Assembly (NCBI GenBank): GCA_021397845.1
Contig: CM038041.1
Span: 145,182,780-145,246,779, forward strand
Origin: Areca catechu
Lineage: Eukaryota; Streptophyta; Magnoliopsida; Arecales; Arecaceae
Direction: 5' to 3'
DNA length: 64,000 bases
Numbering within the stretch: the first letter of the stretch is position 1; the number at the start of each line of letters is the position of its first letter. The notes under the pieces were generated by a model. The model saw nothing but the letters and a program-made list of their open reading frames with translations. It made no database searches and had not been told where the DNA came from. A program made the translations under genes and the position numbers. Shown here one piece after another: positions 35,300-45,627 of this stretch.

Positions 35300-36110
35300 T
35301 ATATAAACATCAAAAATCAAATGGGGATAAAATCCTTTGGTGAGATTTTTGAATATAATTCAATGATTCAAGAGTTGAGTAGTTCAAGCCTTCAAGCTTC
35401 CAAGTTTCAAAGAGAGCTCCAAAGTTCACATCCTCAAGCATCAATCATAGGCTTCAACAACTTGAAGACAAGATCTTCATCAACTTTCAAAGGGCTTCAA
35501 AGAGATATTTGCTTTATTTTAGAAAGCTTTAATTGTATTCTTCCATATTTGTTCTTATATTGTTTTACTTAAAGTTTTTGTGAGCCTTGGAAAACCAAAG
35601 ATGTTTTTGGTGAGCCTTGGAAAACCAAAGAGATTTTTGGTAAGCTTTAGAAAACCAAAGTGGTTGTTGGTGAGCCTTGAAACCAACTAGGGTTTTACTT
35701 GTGAACCCGAAGTCAACAAGTTGTTTAGATTCTTGGTTAGCCCGAAAAATCAAGGGTGGTTGTTGGTGAGCCTTGAAACCAACTAGGGTTTGACTTGTGA
35801 GCCCAAAGACAAAACAAGTTGTAAAGATTGTTGGTGAACCTAGGTTACAAAACCATCTTAGTGGAATTCCCAAGGGGAACTTGGAAAGTAGATGTAGGTG
35901 CCTTGGAGTGCACCGAACCACTATAAATATTAGTGTTTTTGTGTGATTATCTCCTTTTTCCTACTTGCACTTTAATTCCTGCACTTATTGTTTTCCATTG
36001 CATTTACTTAAGTGCATTATTCACAAACACTACATGGCCTTTACATAACTGTTTTATTTTTTATAAAACCTAATTCACCCCCCCTCTTGGGTTGCCTACC
36101 TGAGCCTACA
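35300..36110 (+). repeat. Array LTR 3, right part (includes TSD copy TATAT, 35300-35304)
   Basis: It resumes with TATATAAACATC, exactly as in LTR 1 at 16181, and ends GAGCCTACA at 36110. The minisatellite is at 35572-35830. Confidence 0.93.
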
Positions 36111-37169
36111 AGTTGGTTTAGGTTTAAGCCGATTCAAACCAATTGAACCAGATTGACCTAATTAGGTCAAATTGGCTCACCTAATTGTCCAATTCGAAAC
36201 ATCCATCGAATTGACTCATGAAACCAATCCAATTGGTTCATGAAAACCTACAAGACAAGATTGACATCTAGCAATGTATCATGCCTACTCAAAAAATGTG
36301 GAATTTGGTAGAATGTACCAAAATGTCCTTCAATAGAAAATTACCATGCATTCAATCTTTCGATCTCCTATTATCCCAATTAAGTGATAGGTATGGATAT
36401 ATGTCAAACCCTAATACTTAGTCATATCGAGTCTCAACTCGATCATGAGGACTCAATTGATGAATGATTAGAGAACACTTCTAATCTTATCTTGCTTTGA
36501 TCAAAGGCTCCTTGAGTTACTTATCGAAGAGATTACATGGGATAACAATTTCTCTTACCAGGAACGATCAATTCCTTATTGGTCCACTCACATCCTTCGT
36601 ACACCTTCTACCATACCTAGAACATCCCGTACATGACTCAATGTCATGAATGAGTATGAATAAAAAATATGGCTTAATGTGCACAAGGAACCATGGTGAC
36701 CTCAGGTCTAAAGATCACATGCATAACTCCTACTCTGAGATCTATTTTTTGACAAGCAGTAAGACTTCCATAAGATAGTCCCGGTGCGGATCAATTCAGT
36801 GTACTCATACCCTGATGAGCACCCTTATCCTTGTATTAGTGTGTCTACATAAATGGTTATGAGACTAACCATCCTCATTAACTGAGCATACATAGGATAA
36901 GCTAGTCTTACCGAATTCATCAATCCCCGAATCGATGGTCCATTGACTAGAAACATTTTGATTAGGGTTTATAGGAACTTAGGTCTCACTGTTATGATCT
37001 TTATCATAACCCTAATTCCATTGCCCTAATCTATGGGGTTCATCACAATCCATAAATAAGACACAATAGTATATGATGAAAATAAATGCCTTTATTAATA
37101 TAATGTCATACAAGAGTTGGAAGATTACAAAAATGCCCTTACAATGATTGGCTTTTAGGAAACTTTTCT
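36111..37169 (-). repeat. Element C 5' LTR, 5' half (with TSD copy AGTTG at 36111-36115)
   Basis: Read on the minus strand it matches D from its LTR start (60424) to about 61500. Shared blocks include GATGAACCCCATAG, the CCTAATTAGGTCAA stretch and TAGGTTTAAGCC/TAGGTTTGAGCC at the break. The terminus is worn (AGAAAAG where D has TGAAAAG), so the boundary is accurate to a few bases. Confidence 0.85.
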
Positions 37170-37173
37170 TTTA

Positions 37174-37473
37174 ATTTGGCTAAGAAGATTATTGAAGGAA
37201 CTTCAATTACCACAAGAAGAAGCTACAAAAACTTGCATTGATAACAAGTCTACACAAGTACTTGCTAAAAATCTAGTATTTCATGATCGAAGCAAGCACA
37301 TCGATACAAGGTATCATTTTATTAGAGAAAGCATTACCAATAAAGAAGTGGAGCTTGAATATATAAAGACTCAAGATTAAATTTTTGATATTTTTACAAA
37401 GCCACTCAAATTTGAAGATTTTCAAAGATTAAGAGAAGAACTTGGATTGAAGAAACAAAAATTTTTAAATTAA
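37174..37473 (+). pseudogene. pol: Element G RNase H C-terminal fragment
   Basis: The frame opens at the C junction with IWLRRLLKELQLPQEEATK and continues through DNKSTQVLAKN (a conserved catalytic Asp), HDRSKHIDTRYHFIRE and DIFTKPLKFEDFQRLREELG to a TAA at 37471-37473. One internal TAA (37378-37380) replaces what is usually a Gln codon in related proteins. The N-terminal RNase H and all upstream domains are missing because C interrupts the gene. In life it would remove RNA from the RNA-DNA hybrid during reverse transcription. Confidence 0.9.
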
Positions 37474-37480
37474 GGGGGAG

Positions 37481-37755
37481 TGAAATAATTAATTTGAATG
37501 TTTTGGAATTTGAATAGACAAATGTCTTGGAGTTATATTTGGAGAAGCTAATGGGATAGTTCATGGGGAAGATAATGTATCTAGCATTTAATTCATAAAT
37601 GGGATGATTAATATATTGAATGGGGATAGTATATGTTTGAAAATGAAGAGTCTCTTCAGGTTCAAGAATATATAGAACCGAAGGATCTTTCTTTTACCTA
37701 TAAATGCTCTTTGTATTTGTTATTTGGATTTAAGCAAAGAATGAAAAAATACTTT
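37481..37755 (+). repeat. Element G 3' LTR, left part (with TSD ACTTT, 37751-37755)
   Basis: It starts TGAAATAATT after the polypurine tract and has a TATAAAT box at 37699-37705. It resumes at 43549 after F and the second ACTTT (43544-43548), ending TAACA at 43575. Confidence 0.85.
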
Positions 37756-39131
37756 TGAAGGCCCACGTAGGCAACCCAAGAGGGGGAGTGAATTGGGTTT
37801 TATAAAACTTTTGTACTATTTAAAGTGTGAACTAAAGCAAATATGTGCTAATGCAATTCAAGTGCTTGTGTATTTTAAATAAATGCAGTGGAAATAAAGA
37901 AATAAAAGTATAAGAAGAATAATCACACAAACACAAAGGTTTATAGTGGTTCGGTGCCAACCAAGCACCTACATCCACTCCCTAATAATCCCTTGGGAAT
38001 TTCACTAAGTTTGGTTTTATAACTTAGGCTCACCAACAACCTTTACAAATTGTTTTGTCTTCGGGCTCACAAGTCAAATCCTAGTTGGTTTCAAGGCTCA
38101 CCAACAACCACCCTTGGTTTTACGGGATAACCAAGAACCTAAACAACTTGTTTTGGCTTCGGGCTCACAAGTAAAACCCTAGTTGTTTTCAAGGCTCACC
38201 AACAACTACTTTGGTTTTCAAGGCTTACCAAAAATCTCTTTGGTTTTCCAAGGCTCACCAAAAATCTTAAGTAAAACAATATAAGAGCAAGTATAAATGA
38301 ATACAATAAAAGCTTTCTAAAATAAAGCAAATATCTCTTTGAAGCCCGATGAGAGTTGATGAAGATCTTGTCTTCAAGTTAATGAAGCCTTTGATTGATG
38401 CTTGAGGATGTGAACTTTGGATGCTTTCTTTGAAACTTGGAAGCTTGAAGGCTTGAACCACTCAACTCTTGAATCCTTGAAGAATATTCAAAAATCTCAC
38501 CAAAGGATTACTTCCCCAATTGATTTTTGATGTTTATATAGCCTCCCAACACTTAAATGACCGTTTATAGCCGTTAGGAAGGAAAATATGACCGTTTGGA
38601 AGCAAGTTGGAGAAGTTCTGCAGCCCAGAAAACTAGCCGTTACTGTTCAAGTGTCGACACTTCACCTTCAGGTGTCGACACTTCAGTTTCAAGTATCGAC
38701 ACTTCAGTTTCCAGGTGTCGACACTTCACTTCCAAGTATCGACACTTCAGCTCCAGGTGTCGACACTTCACTGAAAGAGCTTTCTGAAGTTTTCTGTTTG
38801 TCTCAGGCCTTGAGTCGACACTTCACTCTTCAAGTGTCGACACTTGTTCCTCAGGTGTTGACACTTCATTTCCAAGTGTTGACACTTGCCTGTGCCATTG
38901 CTGAAACATCTTCAAATTGAAATTTTAACCTCTTCAAGTCCTTCCATATTAATTCCAAAGTCCATATACTTGATTTTCCATTAATTTAAGGACTTTTTTA
39001 ACTGAAATACAAGCATTTCTTCATTCAACATGGTTGAGTACTAAGATCTGAAAAATATACTTAAAATATAATTAGTACTCATATATACTTAAACATTTTG
39101 TCAATCATCAAAATCAAGACCATAGTCAATA
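37756..39131 (-). repeat. Element F 3' LTR (1376 bp)
   Basis: It starts at 39131 (TATTGACTATGG, TG changed to TA) and ends at 37756. The palindrome array is at 38648-38890, the TATA box TATATAAA at 38533-38540 (minus), the minisatellite at 38024-38270. Confidence 0.95.
38648..38890 (-). repeat. GTCGAC palindrome array in F 3' LTR
   Basis: Eight or nine AAGTGTCGACACTT-type units at about 21-bp spacing, in the same two-block layout as the tandem-array LTRs. Confidence 0.92.
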
Positions 39132-40864
39132 ATCTCCCCATTTTTGATGATGACAAAACCTTCAAGTATATGAATAGGGTAAGCTTAAAAAGATTAACAA
39201 TAAGATAAACATGTAAGCTCAAAACAATAAGCACCAAGCTCCCCCTCAAAATATGATCCAAAAAAATCTTCAAAAATATTTTTCAAAATATGCAAAAAAT
39301 TTTAAATTTTCAAAATTTCTTCTTCTTACTAATTCTTTCCTTTAGATAAAAACATTTTACATTCTTCTCCCCCTTTTGCACTTTCTTTCATTTCTCAAAT
39401 GATTTTTCATATTTATCCAATCTTCCCCTTTTCATACTTAACAATTTTCTCCCCCTTTTTGACATCATGAAAAAGGGTGAAAGGCAATACAAAGTGGGAA
39501 TGAAGTTGGAAAGAATAGCAAGTAGGACATCAAAATCAATGCATGAAATCAAATATTTATGATATCAATTGAATATGATATAAATTGAACAAGATACCAA
39601 AGAATGTAAGCACATGCAAGAAATGATTTGATGTATATTATCCATTCGCCTTACTTGTTCATGGGATAAGGTCACAGCGGCACCCCTACACGTCATAAGA
39701 GAGCCCGTTGAATATGAAGAGAGGGTCTTTAAGCCCTACTTATCTCCTATGACTGGACGGCCATGGTGACTAACCCAATCCGAAGCGGTTACTAGGAATT
39801 CTTTTAAAATAATTTTGATACCAATAGAATATGATACCATTTGAATGTAACTCCCCTCAAAGAATTAGATTTGAAAACAATGAGTATCAGAGCAATATAA
39901 GCAAAGCATGATATCAACAAGATATTCAAAGCATCAAATATGATAACAAATCTTTGGATGCTCCCCCTGAATGTTATTCCTCCTTTAAAAATATGCATTT
40001 ATTTCGGGAATAAAACACGAAAGCTTATGCATCAAGATTTGAAAATTTTCAAGATATTCATGATTTTCAAAATACAAAGCATTTATATCGCATAAAAACT
40101 TTTAGCATGATTTCAAATTCATTTTAAGATGATTTGATATCCATACAAATGCTAGAAGTAATATGATATCAAGTCTAGCTATTAGAGCAAGGGTTTGTCA
40201 ATAAGCATACCTTCTTCTTAAAAGTAATCCTTAATAACTAGTTCTATACTTGATCCAAATCATTTCTAGATTATGCATAGATGCCAAAAATAAAAATATA
40301 TAAATCATAGCATTTCACTTGAAATAATTTAGAAACTATATTAATCAAAATCAAGTGAAGATCTAATAATCACAAGTTTGACCATGAGAGCTTGAAATCC
40401 ATCAACATCAAAATGGTCATGATCACAACAAATGATTATTAGTCTAAGCTTGATTCTAATCAATCAATTAAAATATTTTTCAAATCAATATGCATCTTTA
40501 AAAGTATTTTTCATGAAATACATTAATCAAAATCAAGTGAAGGTCTTACAATCATAAATTTAATCATGATAGCATGAAATTCATCAACACCAAAAAGTTC
40601 ATGATCATAGCCAATGATGATAAGTCCAAACTTGATTCTAATTAACTATTTAAAATAATTTTTCAAAGTAATTGATGCAATAAAAATTAATCTACATTTT
40701 TAATTATGGAAGGAGATGTTTAGAATTTACCAATATACATAATCCTTCCTTTTACTATTTAGTTCAAAATGTAGCTTGTCCACTTCTTTAAATTATCTTG
40801 TACAACCTCTTTTCAAGAGCTTCCTTTCTTCATGTTGGGTTGCAAGACATTCCTGCAAAATAAA
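39132..40864 (-). other. Element F 3' non-coding part with multiple polypurine tracts
   Basis: Tracts (minus strand) at about 39132-39140, 39238-39246, 39367-39376, 39451-39460 and 39961-39969, all of the GGGGGAG type. The conserved block is at 39653-39798. No gene. Confidence 0.82.
39653..39798 (-). other. Shared conserved block, copy in F
   Basis: On the plus strand the arms are CATAAGAGA (39694-39702) and TCTCCTATG (39743-39751); in element sense they pair with one G-U. CACCATGG and GGGGTGCC motifs are present. Confidence 0.85.
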
Positions 40865-42112
40865 TTAAGTGGACATTTTTGGTACCCAAACTTTCTTGGG
40901 TCCTTTATGATTAGTAAATATGGTTCCTTTTGGAACCCAAACTTTTCTTAATCTAGAAGGATAAGCATTGAAACCACATTTATAAGAAAAACTGAAAGAA
41001 GCAGGAATATTGAAGTTCTTCAAAAGTTTTTGCTTCTTTTCCTCAATCAAAATATTTTTCTCATTAAAAACTTTATCACATAAATCTTTTAAAATAACAT
41101 TTTCTTTTTCTTTAGAAAAATTATTCTTTTCATTTTGCAAAATATCAATCTTGGCATTTAAATCATCATTTTTATTTGCAAGATTGGTGTTGTCAAGAGA
41201 AAATGAATCTACATGCCTATTTAATTTCTTGTGCTCAATTTTTAGCAATCTATATTCATGCACAAGATCATTAGATGCATCATGTGATTCTTTAAAGGTA
41301 AAATCATAATTATTTTTAGCACATACCTTTTTCTCATTTGCCATGAAACAAAGATGGGCAACTTCATCATCCGTACTTGAATCTTCGCTATTGCTCCAAG
41401 TTGCCATCATTGCCTTGAATTTCTTTTTAGCCTTGAGAGCTATTATTTTCTTTTCTGTATCAGCTTCCACTATCCTTTGCCATAAGTTCAACTCATAGGT
41501 CATGAGTGAACCGATAAGCTCCTCCAAAGGTAAGGTTTCTACATCTTTAGCTTCTTGGATCGCCGTCACCTTTGGATCCCATGATTTTGGCAAGGATCTA
41601 AGAATTTTGTTCACCAAATCAGCATTAGTATAGATTTTGCCAAGATTTTTTTATTCATTAATAATAGTCATAAATATTGAAAACATATCAGATATAGATT
41701 CATAATGCATCATTTCAAAAATTTCAAAAGAATGTATAAACAAATTAATTTTAGTGTTCTTCACTTGAAGAGTACCCTCATGAGTAACTTCAAGTGTGTC
41801 CCATATTTCCTTCACTGATGTGCATGTAGAAACTCTATTAAATTCATTTAAGTCCAATGCACAATAAAGCAAGTTCATTGCTTTAGCATTGAGTTCAATT
41901 TGTTTAATATCATATTCATTCCAATCTTCTTCGAGCTTTGAAATGGAAATGCCATTAACCAAAATGGAAGGAATATAAGGACCACTAACAATGGTTTTCC
42001 AAAGATGATAACTAATAGATTGAATATGGATGCGCATGCGAGTTTTCCAAAATGTGTAATTTATGCCATTGAAAAATGGTGGTCTAACACTAATACCTAC
42101 AAGGGTTACCAT
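40865..42112 (-). pseudogene. gag: Element F gag, one stop codon from open
   Basis: 416 codons from ATG at 42112 (MVTLVGISVRPPFFNGINY) to the TAA after VWVPKMST. Residues 1-150 are the copia Gag/UBN2 region with WKTRMRIHIQ and MMHYESISDMF. One in-frame TAA just before 41651 separates the open stretches 42112-41651 and 41617-40865. Residues about 230-360 are rich in Asn, Lys and Glu and look like a coiled coil. A KxWVPK pair lies near the C-terminus. A remnant YKCGFN (about 40985) may be half of a lost zinc knuckle. It would supply a capsid-like protein; without pol it depends on other elements. It is the best preserved gag in the window. Confidence 0.88.
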
Positions 42113-42154
42113 GAACTTTAGCTCAAAATCGTTAGATTTTCAAACAGAGCACCT

Positions 42155-42166
42155 GCTCTAATACCA
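42155..42166 (-). promoter_or_regulatory. Element F primer-binding site
   Basis: TGGTATTAGAGC on the minus strand, two bases after the LTR end. Confidence 0.92.
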
Positions 42167-42168
42167 AT

Positions 42169-43543
42169 TGAAGGCCCACGTAGGCAACCCAAGAGGGGGG
42201 TAAATTGGGTTTTATAAAACTTTTGTACTATTTAAAGTGTGAACTAAAGCAAGTATGTGCTAATGAAACTCAAGTGCTTGTGTATTTTAAATAAATGTAG
42301 CGGAAATAAAGAAATAAAAGTATAAGAAGAACAATCACACAAACACAAAGGTTTATAGTAGTTCGGTGCCAACCAAGCACCTACATCCACTCCCCAAGAA
42401 TCCCTTGGAAATTTCACTAAGTTTGGTTTTATAACTTAGGCTCACCAACAACCTTTACAACTTGTTTTGTCTTCGGGCTCACAAGTCAAACCCTAGTTGG
42501 TTTCAAGGCTCACCAACAACCACCCTTGGTTTTACGGGATAACCAAGAACCTAAACAACTTATTTTGGCTTCGGGCTCACAAGTAAAACCCTAGTTGGTT
42601 TCAAGGCTCACCAACAACCACTTTGGTTTTCAAGGCTTACCAAAAATCTCTTTGGTTTTCCAAGGCTCACCAAAAACCTTAAGTAAAACAATGTAAGAGC
42701 AAGTATAAATGAATACAATAAAAGCTTTCTAAAATAAAGCAAATATCTCTTTGAAGCCCGATGAGAGTTGATGAAGATCTTGTCTTCAAGTTGATGAAGC
42801 CTTTGATTGATGCTTGAGGATGTGAACTTTGGATGCTTTCTTTGAAACTTGGAAGCTTGAAGGCTTGAACCACTCAACTCTTGAATCCTTGAAGAATATT
42901 AAAAAATTTCACCAAAGGATTACTTCCCCAATTGATTTTTGATGTTTATATTGCCTCCCAACACTTAAATGACCATTTATAGCAGTTAGGGAGGAAAATA
43001 AGATCGTTTGGAAGCAAGTTGGAGAAGTTCTGCAGCCGAGAAAACTAGCCATTACTGTTCAAGTGTCGACACTTCATCTTCAGGTGTCGACACTTCAGTT
43101 TCAAGTGTCAACACTTCAGTTTCCAGGTGTCGACACTTCACTTCCAAGTGTCGACACTTCAGCTCCAGGTGTCGACACTTCACTGAAAGAGCTTTCTGAA
43201 GTTTTCTGTTTGTCTTAGGCCTTGAGTCGACACTTCACTCTTCAAGTGTCGACACTTGTTCCTCAGGTGTCGACACTTCATTTTCAAGTGTCGACATTTG
43301 CCTGTGCCATTGCTGAAACATCTTCAAATTGAAACTTCAACCTCTTCAAGTCCTTCCATATTAATTCCAAAGTCCATATACTTGATTTTCCATTAATTTA
43401 AGGACTTTTTCAACTGAAATACAAGCATTTCTTCATTCAACATGGTTGAGTACTAAGATCTGAAAAATATACTTAAAATATAATTAGTACTTATATATAC
43501 TTAAACATTTTATCAATCATCAAAATCAAGACCATAGTCAACA
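42169..43543 (-). repeat. Element F 5' LTR (1375 bp)
   Basis: TGTTGACTATGG at 43543 to GCCTTCA at 42169. Nearly identical to 37756-39131. The TATA box reads AATATAAA (42944-42951) instead of TATATAAA. Palindrome array at 43057-43310. Confidence 0.95.
43057..43310 (-). repeat. GTCGAC palindrome array in F 5' LTR
   Basis: Same layout as 38648-38890, with more perfect GTCGAC cores. Confidence 0.92.
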
Positions 43544-43575
43544 ACTTTTCTTCCTAAATTCCTCTCCTTCTAACA

Positions 43576-45046
43576 TTTACTAATTGAGGTCCAAAACAGG
43601 GATTGACCATCCGGAACCAAACTCTTCAACGTTTAAAAAAGGGTACCCTTCAACCTTTAGTTCAGTAGTATCTAATCACAAGTGAAAGCATATAGTACTA
43701 CTCTCTCCTGGGGAAGAACATGACAATTGTATACATGGACCAACGATGCAAGTTTATAATGAGATACATGTACATACAGATTAACAAACTGTTCTGGCGA
43801 AGATGAATGGTATTCAAAAGGAGGAGAGCATGCCCAATATACAGTTGTAACTAGTAGATCCTGGGATCTTATCTGCAATGCCTCTAACTTCTTTCCAAAT
43901 CTACCGGCAAAAGGTTCTACACTGCAGATAATCAACATCGCTCATGCTGTTGCTTGTCTCTGGAGTTGTTCCTGGCAATTGCCAAAAACCTTCAATAAGT
44001 AAAGACTTAAGTGAAAATATCAGGCATTTATAAGCCTCAAAGAAACTTTGAGAGATTCTAAGTGTTGCGCTGAATCCTTGCTGACCAGATGGAGTGGCTC
44101 GCCTGCTGGATCGCCGTCGTCTAGAACCTACAAAACAGATCCCCTGACCAGAAACCTTCTGGTAGGGACACTCCGATGCTAAAGTCAGCAATAACTCAGG
44201 CAGCAAAATGGAAAGCTTCAAAGCGAAGAGGAAAATAAAAGAATTTAAATTTCTGGAAGGAGCTTAGCTTACCTCGAGTGTCCCCTCTTACCAGTATTTA
44301 TAGGCTCCAATGTAACTACTTATGATTATGGGAGTTGGCAAATGCAATCTCCTCATAACTATAAGTAGTGGCAGTCGAAAAATTGGTTATTTCGGAGCTT
44401 ATCCAATCTGAGGATTTAGACCATGTGTGTAGTTGCAACAACCAAAATAGACTTTAACTGCTTCAGAGTTGGAAAAGCCGACATATTTAATATGCCTCTT
44501 TTTTCTAGAGTAGATCCGAAGTGAGCTCAACATTCTCTTTAGTAGCACTCCTAAAAGGAATATTAGCTATACACTTTAGAGAAGTTCCTTTGGAAATAAT
44601 AAAGATAGATAAACACTTACAGTCCTGAATATAAGATAACATGCTCTTCGAATTATGTTGAAAGCATAAAGCCGAAGATGTCCAATTGAAAGTCTTGGTC
44701 TTCAGACCAAGATGAAGATATGAAGTCGAAGGTATAAAGGTGTTAGGCATACTTCCTCAGACCAAGATAAAGATACGAAGCCGAAGATATAAAGGTGTTA
44801 GGCATACTTCTTCGGACTAAGATAAAGATACGAAGCCAAAGATATAAAGGTGTTAGGCATACCTCTTCGGACTAAGATAAAGATATGAAGCCGAAGATAT
44901 AAAACATCCTTTTGTAGATCAGAATCTTCATCAAGTCTAGGAGATATTTTTCTTTGCATATCGATTTGACCAATAATCCAAGAAATTAAAATTGGTTCAA
45001 AGAATAGATCAGTAATTAATTAAAATAAAAATAGGATATCATAACA
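43576..45046 (-). repeat. Tat-type 3' LTR (left limit uncertain)
   Basis: The minus-strand start TGTTATGATATCC at 45046 abuts the polypurine tract. A TATAAATA box lies at 44295-44302. U3 carries a 55-bp tandem repeat. I cannot see the 3' terminus; 43576 is the G boundary. The open stretches at 43672-44221 (minus) lie in what would be R/U5 and are not supported as a gene. Confidence 0.6.
44701..44906 (-). repeat. 55-bp tandem repeat in Tat LTR U3, four copies
   Basis: Units (plus strand) centre on GACCAAGATAAAGATACGAA and GGTGTTAGGCATACTTC. Unit starts near 44705, 44760, 44815 and 44870 give a 55-bp period. Confidence 0.9.
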
Positions 45047-45062
45047 GCTGCCCCCCACTCCC
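45047..45062 (-). promoter_or_regulatory. Tat element polypurine tract
   Basis: GGGAGTGGGGGGCAGC on the minus strand, directly before the 3' LTR start. Confidence 0.85.
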
Positions 45063-45627
45063 AAGTTTGAAATGATTTAATTTCGAAGAATGGGAGTATT
45101 TAAAATTTGTCATTTAGTAGCAGTAACTGACAAGTAATGATGCACTGATTTTTGACACGTCTTTCGTAATAATTGCTTGATGGCATGAAAGATGTGGTGA
45201 GGACACGCGTCGATTTTTCATTTGCTGGCTCAGAAAAATGCTTCGAATTTAGGGAAATTCTGAGAAATCTCTTTTACCAAAAGGCTTTTATTTGATCGAG
45301 GCAAGATACCTAAGGCTTGATCAAAGTTTAAAGATCATCGTGGCCCTCCATGGCCTTTCACGTGGATCACAATCGCCACCTTATCGATGAACAGTTATTA
45401 AGAAATCGTATCCATGATCAAGGCTGTTAATATAGTGCACGATCGAGAAGATCTCTGAATCACCTCAAAATCCCATAACTTTGCTTATAAAAAGGAGGAG
45501 AGTTTCAAAAGGAGAACTTTCTTCGCACCCGTGCTCCTTCTTCCTTCCGCTCCATGCTACAATCCACCATTTTTGTTTCTCTCAGAGGTAGAAGTCCTTC
45601 ACCCCTATTCCTTTTTGTTTCTTTACA
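45063..45627 (+). promoter_or_regulatory. Promoter and 5' UTR of the antisense gene
   Basis: TATAAAAA at 45486-45493 is followed by a pyrimidine-rich leader, and the chosen start ATG is at 45628. An upstream ATG at 45554 opens another frame that overlaps the start, which could lower translation. No other ORF is supported in 45063-45485. Confidence 0.65.

Larger units (their letters stand above)
15588..36110 (+). mobile_element. Tandem gag-only Sirevirus-like element: LTR-internal-LTR-internal-LTR
   Basis: Three LTRs (15588-16998, 19977-21341, 24320-36110 minus insert B) enclose two internal regions, each with primer site, gag, long non-coding 3' part and polypurine tract, but no protease, integrase, RT or RNase H. 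The middle LTR serves both units and has no target duplication of its own; the outer pair AGTAG/AGTTG flanks the whole. Both gag copies share a TTAATTAA duplication that is absent in the related element F. The layout fits unequal recombination between LTRs of one element. This class (terminal-repeat gag elements) needs another element's enzymes to move. Confidence 0.88.
1060..37169 (-). mobile_element. Element C: Angela/BARE-like copia retrotransposon, 3' part missing, with three nested insertions
   Basis: Reading on the minus strand, the 5' LTR is in two pieces (37169-36116 and 15587-14217). A primer site follows at 14215-14204, then a leader (14203-13691 and 3641-2743), gag (2742) and protease/integrase until 1060, where another LTR cuts it. 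RT, RNase H and 3' LTR lie outside the window. The nested insertions are A (3647-13690), the tandem gag-only array (15588-36110) and the LTR fragment 1-1059. The two LTR pieces, once the array is set aside, line up with the uninterrupted LTR of element D (60424-62872), so C and D are one family. The LTR start resembles BARE/Angela LTRs (ATTATGCCCTAAAGG in D, then AATAAA). C entered G in its RNase H at about 37170. Confidence 0.85.
37756..43543 (-). mobile_element. Element F: single gag-only Sirevirus-like retrotransposon (5788 bp)
   Basis: LTRs of 1375 and 1376 bp, primer site, gag and a non-coding 3' part with several polypurine tracts, flanked by exact ACTTT copies. It is the same type as the tandem array but a separate subfamily (its LTR starts TGTTGACTATGG). 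It has no protease, integrase, RT or RNase H. The near-identical LTRs and nearly open gag suggest a younger insertion than its neighbours; divergence was not computed. Confidence 0.93.
37170..43575 (+). mobile_element. Element G: copia fragment, RNase H tail plus 3' LTR, split by F
   Basis: The plus-strand RNase H C-terminus, polypurine tract TAAGGGGGAG (37471-37480) and a short LTR (37481-37755 and 43549-43575, about 300 bp) ending CTTCTAACA. The 5' part was separated by insertion of C at about 37170 and lies outside the window. F occupies 37756-43543. Lineage not assigned; the short LTR distinguishes it from A, B, C, D and H. Confidence 0.85.

Noticed and set aside
43672..44221. Possible host gene exons on the minus strand (about 88 and 106 codons)
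   Set aside because: They lie between the TATA box and the inner end of the Tat LTR, overlap in different frames, and show no domain I recognise. More likely R/U5 sequence, though the LTR limit there is not certain.
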